From Nageia nagi (taxonomy: Eukaryota > Pinophyta), in NCBI GenBank assembly GCA_050084985.1, contig JBITNC010000001.1, positions 17,794,001 to 17,858,000 on the forward strand: DNA of 64,000 bases, written 5' to 3'. Shown here in pieces: positions 1-10,909 of this stretch. A program made the translations under genes and the position numbers. Numbering within the stretch: the stretch's first letter is position 1; each line of letters begins with the position of its first letter. The notes under the pieces are model-generated. The model made no database searches, had not been told where the DNA came from, and saw only the letters and a list, made by a program, of their open reading frames with translations.

Positions 1-1479
1 CAAACCCAACAAAAATGATAAAAAACTAGCAAAACCAAATGAACATACTTCACACATATTAATACAAAAGAATAATAAAAAATATCAAATTTTAGCACTT
101 CAATAGAATTTTGTATTGGTCTCAAAATAGCAAATGCAATATTGATACATAACTAAAACAACATCATATCCAAAAATGAAGAAGCAAATTTACAATATAT
201 TATATTTTAGGTATGGCCCTTTAAATGCTAATATCATTTGGGTTTCTATGGTATTTTTTATAACTCCCACATATCTCAAGATTTTCTTGAAACTCAAGAG
301 ATATTGATACTTTATTTTAGAATAAGAAATAAACATATTAATTTTACCTTAAAATGATCAAATCTTCATCAACAAGTGAAGTCTATGTCAATTGTATAAG
401 TAAATTAGTGTTAAATAATAAAAATATAGAATGCTAATAATACTAAAATATAATTCTAATGATATGGTGTTAATAATTAAAATTCTCACTAAGTGTAAAA
501 GAAACGACTTATAAAAGATTATACAGAAGAATTTCCTTTTAAAATGTTTGATGGAATGGAATGACCAAGGTTCTTCCTTTTATAATCTTTTAAATATTTT
601 CACTTACCCAAAACCATATTTAAAATATATCCAAGCAATCCTAAAGTAATTCGAATTATTGAAGGGAGGTAAATGCAAGCATACTAGGCAAGCCATGTAG
701 GAAAGACAAGCAAGCTAAGCTTATGAACATATAAAATAGAAAATATATCATGAAGTATATTTATATTCTTGAGATCAAGAAAAAATAAAAGATGGTATGT
801 GTTTAATCCAAAATATTGAGTGGATACAAGCTCGTAGTTACTTCATCACAAGTGAATCACCATGGATATAGTTATAAATATGTAGAATCTTGTAAATGAT
901 AGTAGATCCTCTCAAGTAAGTGAAGAACATGTAAGGGTTTGTATACACCCACTATTGAACATATGGATTATTTTTTTTATAAAATGATCAAATTATTTTA
1001 TATTAATAAAGGATAAAATATGAAATTAAATGTTAAATTGAAATTTACCAAAATAAAAAGTACATGTTTCTTTATCAATGTAATATAATAAGGTGCATAT
1101 GATGAGTGTAAATTATAAGTGCAACATCTTATTATATTGATACATAAAATGACATCAAATATATAAATCCATAATCAAGCATAAATAAGAGATTTTTAAT
1201 CAAATTATGTCTCTTATATTTGATATTATTATAAAATTATATGCCAAAAAATCTAGTATAAGATCATGCTCCCATATGAAGCATGTTTAATAAGAAAATG
1301 ATAAGTTGATAACATGATAACACCTCCATTTTAAAGAATGGTGTGGATGCTAATACAATAAAAACTTAATAAATGGGTAAAAATACCATGAAAATAATAT
1401 TATATTATATTATACTTATGAAGAGAGCCATGTAATAAAAATTTCTTAGTCAAAAGATCTTAGAAAGTAACCATATATA

Positions 1480-1513
<34 letters not shown>

Positions 1514-1640
1514 AATATGTTTATCGCCCTTTGGGTATAAACTACAACAAAGTAGATTAAATACCTCAAATTAAATGTACTTAAATATAAAATTATTTGA
1601 GAAATAAAAACCACCATGCCTTCACAATTGATTTGCATTT
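1..1640. other. AT-rich intergenic DNA, no gene seen
   Basis: No recognisable protein, RNA gene or LTR end was found on either strand. The stretch is very AT-rich with frequent stops in all frames. The only structured sequence is the short AT/GTAT microsatellite near 1472-1515. The copia remnant that starts to the right loses its reverse transcriptase part here, so some of this DNA may be unrecognisable element sequence. Confidence 0.6.
1472..1515. repeat. AT / GTAT compound microsatellite
   Basis: A run of about eight AT dinucleotides passes directly into about seven GTAT tetranucleotides. It is an ordinary simple repeat and creates spurious Tyr/Ile-rich open frames. Confidence 0.95.
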
Positions 1641-1979
1641 TGGTAATTCAAGAGCCTCATTAGCTATCTTAGGTTTTGGACTATTTATAATCATGCTCAT
1701 TAATTCCAAATTTACTTCCTCTATGTCATGCTATGTGTCCTTGGTCTTGAAATAGAAGCATCTGGTGGAACACTCAATGTGAATCTTTCACTATTTTTTA
1801 CACCATGTTGGTCATTATGAGTGATCAAGTGGAAAACTCATAATTGAAATTACTCCTCACCCATTATATTCTCATTAGGAATGATGTTAGGATATCTACC
1901 AAATGATGATATTGGTGGACTAGTTGGAGAGTCATCAATCTCATCAAAAATGATATCTCCACTCGCATATATTTCTTAA

Positions 1980-2900
1980 GTAGTAGGATTCATAAACTCA
2001 TGTATACTTTGGATTCATTACTATACCCAAGAAGAATGCACCTCAATGAATTGTCTTCAAACTTCATCTATTTCTTTTTAGGAATGTGCACGTAGGCGGT
2101 GCAACTAAATACTCAAAAAAGATGAGAGATAAATGATTTCACTCTTGACCATGCTTCTTTAGGTATCATCCCTACAAGAGCCTTTATGTGTGCTTTATTC
2201 AAAAAATACATTATAATCCTCATTGCTTTTGACCAAAACGTGGAGTTTAACATTGCATCCTTTAATATAATCCTCACTATATCTACAATGGTTTGATTTT
2301 GTGATTAATAACTCTATTTTTATATGGCATATATGATGTGGTAAACTATCATCAAATTCTATTCTTTTTCAAGAATGTAGAAAAATCTTTTAATATGTAC
2401 TCTACCCCTCAATATTAGTAGAGTGCAAGGATATGATGGCTAGTTGTATTCTTCATACAAGACTTAAAATCCTTAAATTAATCAAAGGTATACTATCTTA
2501 TTCTTAAGCAACACACCCACATCTTGTGAGTAATTATCATTAACAACTAGTAAGAATTATAGATAGCTAGTATGATTAGCCTTTATTGGACTAGATAGAA
2601 TAATGAATCACATCAAGAGGTCCCTAAGCATAATGTGTACTAGCCTTAAAAGGAATCATATGTTATTTACCTATTATGCAAGTAGATAAAATGGTGGGAG
2701 CAGAAGTAAGATATGGTAGACCATGAATCATTTTCCTCTTTTGCAAGGTAATGAGATAGTTGAGATTTATGTGTCTATATCAATGATGCTAAAAAGTGGT
2801 GATATTCATGATATGAATTGTGAGTGTTTGATTAATCAAAAGCCATAACATCAAGCAAGAACATATTCCAAAACTCCTACTTACTTAGCCATAATCCAAT
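1980..2900 (-). pseudogene. Copia-A integrase segment (degenerate)
   Basis: Reading the minus strand, GAG-pre-integrase-like sequence (LQKRKMIHGLPYL, near 2720-2760) is followed further down by a C-terminal piece with CILLGYS-like sequence near 2025-2050. That piece corresponds to the copia integrase motif KCIFLGYS. Integrase would insert the element cDNA into host DNA in the nucleus. Stops and frameshifts interrupt it throughout, and no complete catalytic D-D-E set could be read. Assignment rests on these motifs plus position after the protease. Confidence 0.65.
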
Positions 2901-3116
2901 AATCTCTAGACTTATCTTGAATGAGATAACATTTTTCACCATCCGAATTATCAAGCTCCACTCTTAAGTTATGATCCAATATTTGATCAATAGACAAGAG
3001 ATTATTTTTTATTCCAGAAACATACAAGAACTCCTTTATTTAATAGAAATATTTACAAAACAAATTTACATATCTCCTTTTCCCCCAATGGAATAGGGTA
3101 TCTCATCTCTAGCTAA

Positions 3117-3380
3117 TTATACTTGGCTAGGGTAGGATTTCTCATCCAAAGAAACAAACCAATCCTTTCGACTAGTCATGTGCTTAGTGGCACCAAAATC
3201 TACATACCAATTGGATATGATGGATGGTAGATCTTGATGGGAAAGAGAAAAATATTTAGTCTCATCTTCTTCTTTAGTATTAGTAATATTCCTTTGTTTA
3301 TTTCCTTGTGGTATTTTATTCCTCCATTCTCCTTTGTTCTTAGGATGGGGTCCTCTATGCTTCAAATTCTTATTACTCAA
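3117..3380 (-). pseudogene. Copia-A protease start and gag C-terminus
   Basis: An open stretch of about 87 codons has a Lys/Asn-rich basic start (the end of gag) and the protease block WYVDFGATKHMTS. The copia aspartic protease normally has W-x-V/I-D-S-G-A/C-T/S-x-H-M. Here the Ser of the catalytic D-S-G is Phe, so the protease would be inactive even apart from flanking stops. Protease cleaves the Gag-Pol polyprotein inside the virus-like particle. The motif is clear, so the family assignment is firm. Confidence 0.8.
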
Positions 3381-3419
3381 AGATACAAAAGAATTATTTA
3401 GATAATCTTACAATTAATT

Positions 3420-4113
3420 CCCCCTCTTTCCAGAGATCAAGTAACTTTTTAATGGTTTTTTGGTCTTTTGTAAGAAATTATTGCCTTTTCCATCCTAAAA
3501 AAAGGTTACTTTCCTCTCTAATATGACACCATGGCATGATCCTCTTCATTTGAATTTTCATGGAAGGCTTCTTGTTGCAACATATTTACCTATTCTTCAA
3601 AATTTATCTTCTATTTTGTGATGTTCAAGGATGTCACAAAGATACAATATGATTTTAGGAGTGCTCTTAAGATAATGGGTACAAGGAGCTTATCTTCCAC
3701 CTTCTCTTCTAATTCTTTAAAGAGTCATGAAGTTTCACAACTCAATGAAGAAAATATTCCAATTTCTCTCCACTTTTCAATTTCAAACTATGCAATTTGT
3801 AATTTTGATTCTTTGATTCAAATATTTGTTGCAATTTCTTTCAAACATCAAAAATGTATTTGGAATCATGTAAATGGGGCTAAACATCATCTGATATTTC
3901 AATAAGATGATCATGTATACTTTTTTGTTATGTTGATCAAACTCAATTTATGGATCTCTAACAGCTTGTAGACATTTCTTATTTCCATCAATAATATTTC
4001 AAAAGCCTTCAAATTCAAGAATGATTTCAATTTTTATCTTCCAAGATGCATAAGTATCTCCTTTCAAGACTTGAAAATCAAGAAGGAGGATTTTAGAAGC
4101 TTATGCCATTTGT
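3420..4113 (-). pseudogene. Copia-A gag (degenerate)
   Basis: From an ATG at about 4108 the minus strand reads a start followed at codon 3 by a stop, then FQVLKGDTYASWKIKIEII, the typical copia gag opening (an x-W-K pattern at the start of the UBN2/gag domain). Downstream frames continue the gag helices with frameshifts. Gag forms the particle around element RNA. The premature stop at codon 3 is probably a Gln, Arg or Trp codon lost by transition. No intact zinc knuckle was read. Confidence 0.65.
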
Positions 4114-4457
4114 ACACAAATATAAAAAAATTAACCACTTTGCATAGATCCTATGTAGAATTTTGTAGAAGTCCAAACCCAAGACTATAAAATAAAGCCC
4201 AATTCTAGATAAGTGGTAGATAATGGAGCACAAGAAAAATATTTACAAAACTCATCTCCTACGATAAGAATAATTATCTTCGATGTTGACTTCATAACCA
4301 CTTTCAAGCTTTCTTTTAACCACATGATGATAACCAAATACTTAAAATAAGAAATACTCAAAATAACCTTGTTCATTCGAGTGATCGAAGATGAGTGAAC
4401 CAAATTCCTTCATCACCTCAAGAGACTAAAATAGACATCTTTGTTCATCAAGTTTCA

Positions 4458-4462
4458 CTTAT
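4458..4462. repeat. Target-site duplication of Copia-B (left copy, CTTAT)
   Basis: CTTAT directly abuts the left LTR and is repeated exactly at 10905-10909 directly after the right LTR. Five-bp duplications are usual for copia integration. Confidence 0.9.
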
Positions 4463-4930
4463 TGAAGAAATTAACCCTTTTAAATTAACTTTTTATCTCC
4501 CAAGATGTCAAGAAGGCACTTTCAACATCAACACAATAGCATAATAACTAAAGCTAATCACACAAATAACACAAGATATGAAGTAGTTTCTCCTTCCTTG
4601 GGAGTACATCCACTAATTAAGATCTTCTTATTCTTAAGGAACTCTTACAAAATCTCTTCTCTCTCACACACTCTAAACATATAGCAAAATTGCATTACAA
4701 TTGTGTAACTAGAGAAGGGGAGGGTTCTCTTTTTATAAGAAGAAACCCACTCTATAATTAATTCCTTTTCTATTTTTAATCCTTTACCTATTTTTAAACT
4801 CATACCTATTTTTAATCTTTCTCCTATTTTTATTCTTTTAATAATTTAAAGTATCTAATGATACTTTAAGTATTAAGTGAATTTACATTAAAGAGAAATA
4901 TTACACAATATTACATTACAAATTCTAACA
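4463..4930 (-). repeat. Copia-B 3' LTR
   Basis: 468 bp. It aligns along its whole length with 10431-10904. On the minus strand it begins TGTTAGAATTTG and ends TTAATTTCTTCA, the TG...CA ends expected of an LTR. The same LTR family recurs at 44693-45155, 53492-54008, 61591-62061 and 62478-62966. Confidence 0.95.
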
Positions 4931-4940
4931 CTCCCCCTTA
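4931..4940 (-). other. Copia-B polypurine tract
   Basis: The minus strand reads TAAGGGGGAG immediately before the TG of the 3' LTR. This is the usual position and composition of the plus-strand priming site. The same tract is kept in Copia-K (62967-62976) and, slightly changed, in Copia-G (53480-53491). Confidence 0.88.
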
Positions 4941-5504
4941 ATGTAATATTGGGATAAAGTGTAGAGAGAAGAAGAAAGATAGAGCAAAAGAGAGTTCTCC
5001 TCCAAAGAGATACAAGTAGATATGAAAACTTTACATCATTGAGAACTAAGCAAGATCTTAGATTGAGACTCATTACAATACCATTTAACAAAATAGTTTA
5101 CAATACAATGATTAACCACAACTAGTTTCATTGTAAATGTAGTCGATCAACATTGAGTTGGCATATGAGCTTCCATGAGGTGTCTACACAAAGTAAGTAA
5201 CCTACACTCTCAAGATGAAACCTACAAACTACAAGTATTCATAAACAAGATCATTTAGATGCATTATATAACATTCATATCAATCACAAGATAAATGAAC
5301 TAAGTAATACCATTCATAAATTGATCAATGATGCATTATAAGTCATCATGAAGATGCCAAGACAATACTTATAGTTATTTACAGTATATAGAAACATGTG
5401 TTGATCAACAATAAAAAAGTATATGCACATATATAAGTTACTCACATATGGATAACCAAATAGTGCTAACAAACACATATTGATTCCTCTCATAGTGATA
5501 ACAA

Positions 5505-5562
5505 AATAAAATGTACCATGAATTCCTCACACAGAGTGAACTAACCATGAAGGTGTACATTT
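5505..5562 (-). repeat. Copia-B 3'-tail repeat unit
   Basis: Contains CCTCACACAGAGTGAAC and the flanking GTAC-rich sequence that is tandemly repeated five times in Copia-K at 63453-63741. A weaker copy seems to precede it near 5480-5505. It lies between RNase H and the polypurine tract. Confidence 0.6.
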
Positions 5563-5959
5563 AGATCAACACTATACAATAAAAAATAGCCTCTTAAGGT
5601 TGAAATTATCATCACAAATATGAATTCAACTTTCACTCCCCCTTGAGGACAACTTCACTACCATAAAAAACTTTCAAAGTGTGCACAATAAAGTTTATAA
5701 GGTGGCTAGTGAATAAATTAGGAGAGACAAAGTTAGATGAATAGAGTTGTAGTTGTTGCATTAAGAACTTTCTCCCTACTATAATATGCTTGGATTTATG
5801 GTACCCTATAAGTCATAACTAAGATGCCAAGTCCATACTCATAGTTACCAAACAAAGGAATGTATAAACAAAGTATACAAACCAAATAAAGTTCAATAAC
5901 TTTATTAAGAAGGAAGAAATTACAATGGATTCAACAAAAATTTATCATTTAATCCCTTT

Positions 5960-6895
5960 TTTAGGGTAATTTCACCAACCCATTAGACTCCCTACACTTA
6001 CAGAATTAAGCTTTAGGAAGAGGCTTGGTAAATATTTCAACAGAGTTTAGGACTGATAGATAATACTGCAAGTATAGAAGACCATCCAAAATCTTCTCTC
6101 TGATGAAGTGGGATTGGATTTCTACATGCTTTGTTCTCTAATGGAAATAGGATTATTTACTAAAGTAATAGCTGATTGATTATCTAAAGAAATTTGATAT
6201 GGATGAACTTGTTTATACCCTATTATTTTAGAATATGCCTCAACTAAATGGCTTCCTAGGCTGCAACTGACATTACATGATATTTAGCCTCAATGGTGGA
6301 GAGAGCAGTAGTAGGTTGCTTCTTGGATTCCTAAGAGATAACACCTAAACTAATGCTAAACACATAAGCAGAGGTTGATTTCCTATCATCTCTATCTCCC
6401 CCATAGTCAAAATCTAAGAATCTTGAGAGAACAAATGAGGGTAACTTGTCATACTTGAGAGCAAGATCCTTAGTGCCCGCAACATATCTCAAAATTTGCT
6501 TAACAACATTGAAATGCTCAACATATGAATTTTGCATAAAGTGAGCCATCAAATTTATGGCAAAAGCAATATCTAGCCTGGAGATAGTCAAATAAAGAAG
6601 ACTACCAATTAGTTTTCTATAAGTCATAGCATTTGCCAACTGAGAGTTGGAACTAAGAGACAAAGTGATTCCAATAGAGACTAAGATTACAACATGCTTG
6701 CACTCCTCCATTCTAAAATTTTGCAAGATATCTGAGATATAATTTGATTGAATAAGGTAAATGCAATCCTTGTATTGGTACACTTGCATACCAAGGTAGT
6801 AGTGCAATAGACAAAGATCAATCATTTCAAAAGTTCCCTTAAGTTTGGATATGCAATATCTCACTTTAGGGCTATGATAATCAACATAGAGGTTA
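5960..6895 (-). pseudogene. Copia-B reverse transcriptase C-terminus and RNase H
   Basis: Starts near 6895 at the RT active-site region, read as NLYVDY where copia has YVDD, so the second catalytic Asp is Tyr. It continues through LLHYYLGMQVYQY (family: LxHYFLGxEV), the block YRKLIGSLLYLTISRLDIAF, and the RNase H block DRKSTSAYVFSI (177 open codons, 6331-6864). Past a stop it continues as ALSTIEAKYHVM (near 6265-6305) and IFTKPL (near 6020-6042), the last RNase H motifs. Together these would copy element RNA and degrade the template. Everything upstream of YVDD (fingers, palm, integrase) is deleted. Confidence 0.85.
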
Positions 6896-6924
6896 CAAGT
6901 TATATCAAACTTAAGTTACATCTC

Positions 6925-8055
6925 TCACTTTAGTGAATTTAGGCACATAAAGCACATTTTCAAGAATCTTTTCTTATGTAAACACACTCCCAATACCTTG
7001 AACTTTAAGGATTGAATTATCACCTATCATAACTACATCTTTTCTATACTTATGGAAATTCTCAAACTTATCTTTTTTAAAACACATGTCATTAGTGCAT
7101 CAAGAATCAATAATCCAATCATTTGCCAAAGTGTAAGACTTAGAGTAAAAGGCAGCAACATAAGCAAAATTCTTGTTCCTCTTATTATTAGATTTGTTTA
7201 GTTTTCCAGATCCTTTTTCACTTTGATATTTCTATTTTCTGAAGTAATTAGATTCCTTATGACTATAGTGGTTATAGAAATTACAATTTCTATCAAATTT
7301 AGCTTTAGTTTCCTTAGAATTACCATTATCAGAATTCTTTCTATTCCCACCATTCTTGAAGTTCTTCTTAGGATCATAAGAACCCTTCTTTTGGTTATGG
7401 TTTTTTTTTTTTGAAGTGAGGCTTCATTGGACCAAGTGCCATAGATGAATCCTTAGGAGTGGTGATCAACATTTTATTGTTAAGTGTTTCCTCATGTTTC
7501 AAGAGAAGTCTTTATATATTTTTTAAGGAGAACACTTCTTTTTCATCATCAAGCCTAATTTCAATAATAGTCATAAACTAACTAAACTTAGTAGAGAGGC
7601 TTTGAAGGATGATGAAGGTTACAAACTCATTATTGATCCAATTACAACCACACCTCACAAGCTAAGTCATAAGGTCAACAACCTTATTCAAATATATAGC
7701 CACACTTTTATTTTTCTCTTAATGTGATTGAAGTAACTCCTAAAGAATGGTGAACCTCCTAAAAATTTTAGTACCAAGGTAGATACTCTTTAGTTTATCC
7801 CAAGCTTCCTTTGCAGTATTTGAAGAAGATATCATAAGGAGGATCTCATCTGAAATTGCATGAAAGATCATATATGTTGCCAAATCATTCTTCATATTAT
7901 AAGTTTCAAGTTCCTTCTCCTTATATGGAGCAACTTGGTTTTTATTGATAATCATCCACAATTTTCGTGCCTGAAGTTCTACCTTCATCTTTGGTTCCCA
8001 AATACCATGTTGAAATCATCTAAGATATGCTTGGGTGCAAAAGAGTCTCCCATTG
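6925..8055 (-). pseudogene. Copia-B gag and protease
   Basis: Gag: near 7990 the minus strand reads IWEPKMKVELQARKLW and continues about 80 codons (7740-7988) with FHAISDEILLMIS and AKEAWDKLKSIY, the copia UBN2 gag domain. Near 7225-7290 a CCHC knuckle is degenerate: CNFYNHYSHKESNY keeps the first Cys and the His, but both later Cys positions are Tyr. Protease: near 7090-7125 it reads DWIIDS-stop-CTNDMCF, so the catalytic D-S-G has its Gly as a TGA stop. The protease C-terminus LENVLYVPKFTK is near 6930-6965. It then runs straight into RT sequence. Confidence 0.8.
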
Positions 8056-8767
8056 CTACAAAATAATATAAAAGAGATAAATAAACTAAGCATATAAGTT
8101 GCATTTAAAAACAAGTACATGTTTGAAAACTATTCAACAAATCAAATGCTTAATTGTTAATAAGAATAATAATCATGCATCAAACATCTTTATTATCAAG
8201 TATAACCAAAGAGAAGGAAAAGTTAAGGCATGTTTTCTTATCTAAAATTAGGCCTTCACCTGAATGCCTGCAAGGATCCCAGGTCCTACCAATCCTTAAT
8301 AGTTCCCCTTGGTAAATGATATACTCTCACAAGGAGAAGTACAAGCTATTTTTCAAGGTTGTGACATATGGTAGATTGACTAAATTAATTATCTAGATTA
8401 AGTTTTCAATTTTTCTCCTAGGTTATTAGGATAATCCCTGAATAGATAGGCAGATATATGGTATCACTACACACATGCATGTCTACCTATATGGAGTTAA
8501 ATCCAGACCAACAGGAGACTTAAGGGTAATTAAGGCGTACAACCTTTTCACCACTTGAATCATCAAATTAAAAGGTTTCAATCTGCCTTATCCTCACCTC
8601 ATGGCTCCCCAAACAAGTCATGTTGCAAAAGAAAATGCAAATGTGTTCATTTTAGGGGGAAGCAAATTTTTAGTATTTGCGTACTTTGCATATAAAGTAA
8701 AAATGCAAAATAAATAAAGTGCTTTTAAAATGAAACTACATCCCACATCATCCATAAGTATGAACTA

Positions 8768-8910
8768 AAGAGTCCAATGGATTTTGTTACAACCCCTAAT
8801 AGATCTCTTTACAAAAGTTCATTAATTTTAAGTAATAACAAATGAGCCTAAGAGTCCAATGGGTTTTGTCACAACCCTTAGTGGATCTCTTTACATAGGT
8901 TCATTATCAA
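8768..8910. repeat. Tandem duplication, period about 82 bp
   Basis: Two copies, starting at 8768 and 8850, both read AAGAGTCCAATGG followed by about 45 near-identical bases ending in CTCTTTACA and TTCATTA. They differ at several positions. Confidence 0.8.
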
Positions 8911-9427
8911 AAATGAGGAATTCTCCCCGTTGTTAATTAAAAGATGGACTTAAAACAATTCCTTATTTGCAATTTAGCATTAAAAATAAGGCAAAAAAAT
9001 ATTTAAGAAAAATTTATCCATTCACATGCATTAGGACAAAATATTTAAATCATGCATTACAAAATTTTATCCACTTAGCAAAAAATATGCACTTGGAAAA
9101 ATTAAAGCATGCAATTTTTTTTTATTAAATCACATGCGTGCATCAAACATGCATTAAGATAAAACAATATTAATCTATGCAATTAACATTAATCTATGCA
9201 TGCATAATTAATTCCCCACTTTTATCTTAAAAAACATGCTAAAAATAAATCCCTAAAATAACTTGCACTTAAGGTAAAATTAGCAAATAAAGAGAGACTA
9301 TGCTAAAAATGCTTATAAAAAATTAACCTAAAAATAAAATTCCCTTATTTTAAGAATAACTTAAAAAATACCCCTTTTGTTTTAAAATAAAAACTCCTCT
9401 TTAAAAAAAACATATATTTTTGGTAAT

Positions 9428-9450
9428 ATATATATATATATATATATTAC

Positions 9451-9482
<32 letters not shown>

Positions 9483-9526
9483 TAAAAAATTTAATATATA
9501 AAAAATATATATATTTCACACACATG

Positions 9527-9579
<53 letters not shown>

Positions 9580-9580
9580 T
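9428..9580. repeat. AT and CA microsatellites
   Basis: Two AT runs (about 9428-9446 and 9462-9481), then a CA run of about 25 units (about 9515-9563) that passes into TATA. Ordinary simple repeats inside the Copia-B leader. Confidence 0.95.
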
Positions 9581-9585
9581 TAAAA

Positions 9586-9840
9586 GGAATGGGGGTGCAT
9601 CCTTGAGGAGGACCCACATGTCGTTGAGGCACTATGCGCACCTAGGGGGGACACGCACCCTTAGGTGCCATGTGCACCCCAAGGGGGCTGAATGCCCTTA
9701 GGTGCCACATGCCACCCCAAAGTGGGTCGCATGCACCCTAGGGGGGCCATGCGCCCTCAGGAATCATGTGCCTTCCTAAAGGGGGTCGTGTACCTTCAAG
9801 CGTCATGACCCCTTGGGCTGTACGAGCGCTTTGGCTATGC
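9586..9840. repeat. GC-rich minisatellite in the Copia-B leader
   Basis: About 250 bp that is strongly GC-rich in otherwise AT-rich surroundings. It is built from four to five imperfect units of about 40 bp around AGGTGCCATGTGCACCCC and AGGGGGGCCATGCGCCCT. Units are in direct orientation and each contains short self-complementary GTGCAC / CATGCGC pieces. No ORF of interest. It is the most GC-rich segment in the window. Confidence 0.8.
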
Positions 9841-10417
9841 AACATCTCTTTTTTTTTTAAATACTTTAAAAAAGATTTAAAAAAAGTTTTATACATAGTA
9901 AATTTTTTTTTAAATAAACAAATTTAAAAAAAAAAACTAAAAATTATGTTTTTTTAAATAACAAACAAATGTTTTACTAAAACTATAAAAAAATACAATT
10001 TTACAAAAAATTGTAAAAATATAATATATATATATATATATTAAGGATATATACATGTATGTAAACTATACTTAGTAGAATTTTTGCAAATTTAAATATA
10101 ATAACATTATAGTTAAATTTAAACAAAAATTGCATATTATTGCTATACATTAGGCAATTTACTTAAAAAATTGCAACTTAACAACGTAGTGCATAGCAAT
10201 AAACTAACGTGTCAGTATAGCAATATATTATCTACTTTAATCAAATTTTTCTAGCTTTAACCTCATCATCATGGAACCAAAGGTTAATAATAAAAGCAAA
10301 CTTTGACAAAGAAGAGATAGAAGATTATACCTTCAAACCCTTTTATCTCACCAAAGTAGATGGAGAAGGAGGAGGAATGGACCTTCAAGGATGTTGAAGC
10401 GAAACCTCTAAGAAAAA

Positions 10418-10428
10418 CTTTGGTACCA
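10418..10428 (-). other. Copia-B primer-binding site
   Basis: On the minus strand TGGTACCAAAG lies two bases after the CA end of the 5' LTR. It resembles the TGGTATCAGAGC site for initiator-methionine tRNA used by many plant copia elements, with changes. The position is diagnostic. Confidence 0.8.
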
Positions 10429-10430
10429 AT

Positions 10431-10904
10431 TGAAGAAATTAACCTTTTTAAATTAACGTATTATCTCCCAAGATGTCAAGAAGGTACTTTCAACATCAAC
10501 ACAATAACACAATAACTAAATCCAATCACATAAATAATATAAGATATAAAGTTATTCCTCCCTCCTTCAGAGTACGTCCACTAACTAAGTTCTTCTTATT
10601 CTTAAGGACCTCTCTTACAAAATCTCTTCTCTCTCTCACACTCTAAACCTATAGCAAAGCTTGCATTACAATTGTGTAACTAGAGAAGGGGAGGGTTCTT
10701 CTTTTTTTATAAAATGAAACCCACTCTATAATTAATCCTTTTTCTATTTTTAATCTTTTACCTATTTTTAAACTCATAGCTATTTTTAATCCTTCTCCTA
10801 TTTTTATTCCCTTAATACTTTAAGGTTTCTAATGATACTTTAAGTATTAAGTGAATTTACATTAAGGAGAAATATTACACAATATTATATTATAAATTCT
10901 AACA
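10431..10904 (-). repeat. Copia-B 5' LTR
   Basis: 474 bp, the partner of 4463-4930. It would hold the promoter for minus-strand transcription. No single TATA box can be singled out in such AT-rich DNA. Confidence 0.95.
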
Positions 10905-10909
10905 CTTAT
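10905..10909. repeat. Target-site duplication of Copia-B (right copy, CTTAT)
   Basis: Exact copy of 4458-4462. Confidence 0.9.

Larger units (their letters stand above)
1650..4457 (-). mobile_element. Copia-A: gag-protease-integrase remnant of a Ty1/copia element
   Basis: On the minus strand the order is gag (from about 4108), protease (about 3180), GAG-pre-integrase/integrase (about 2900 to 2020), then a Ser/Pro-rich linker (about 1980-1860). This gag-PR-INT order is that of Ty1/copia elements. Reverse transcriptase and RNase H are missing because recognisable sequence stops near 1650. No LTR of its own was found. Its 5' leader is interrupted at 4457/4462 by Copia-B, so more leader may lie to the right of 10909. 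Many in-frame stops and frame changes show that it is old and inactive. Confidence 0.8.
8056..10417 (-). other. Copia-B long 5' leader (noncoding)
   Basis: About 2.4 kb between the primer-binding site and gag, with no protein motif on either strand. It holds an 82-bp tandem duplication (8768-8910), AT and CA microsatellites (about 9428-9580, 10021-10042) and a GC-rich minisatellite (9586-9840). A leader this long is unusual for copia elements, whose untranslated leader is generally far shorter. It may be captured sequence or later insertions. Confidence 0.7.
4463..10904 (-). mobile_element. Copia-B: complete but internally deleted Ty1/copia insertion
   Basis: A 6442-bp element with LTRs at 4463-4930 and 10431-10904, primer-binding site at 10418-10428, polypurine tract at 4931-4940 and CTTAT target duplications on both sides. 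It is transcribed on the minus strand. Order: 5' LTR (right), PBS, leader of about 2.4 kb, gag, protease, then a direct jump to the end of reverse transcriptase and RNase H, 3' tail, PPT, 3' LTR (left). Integrase and most of RT are absent, so it could only have moved with proteins from another copy, or the deletion came after insertion. By eye the LTRs differ at roughly a tenth of positions, so the insertion is not recent. It is inserted into the leader of Copia-A. Confidence 0.92.
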
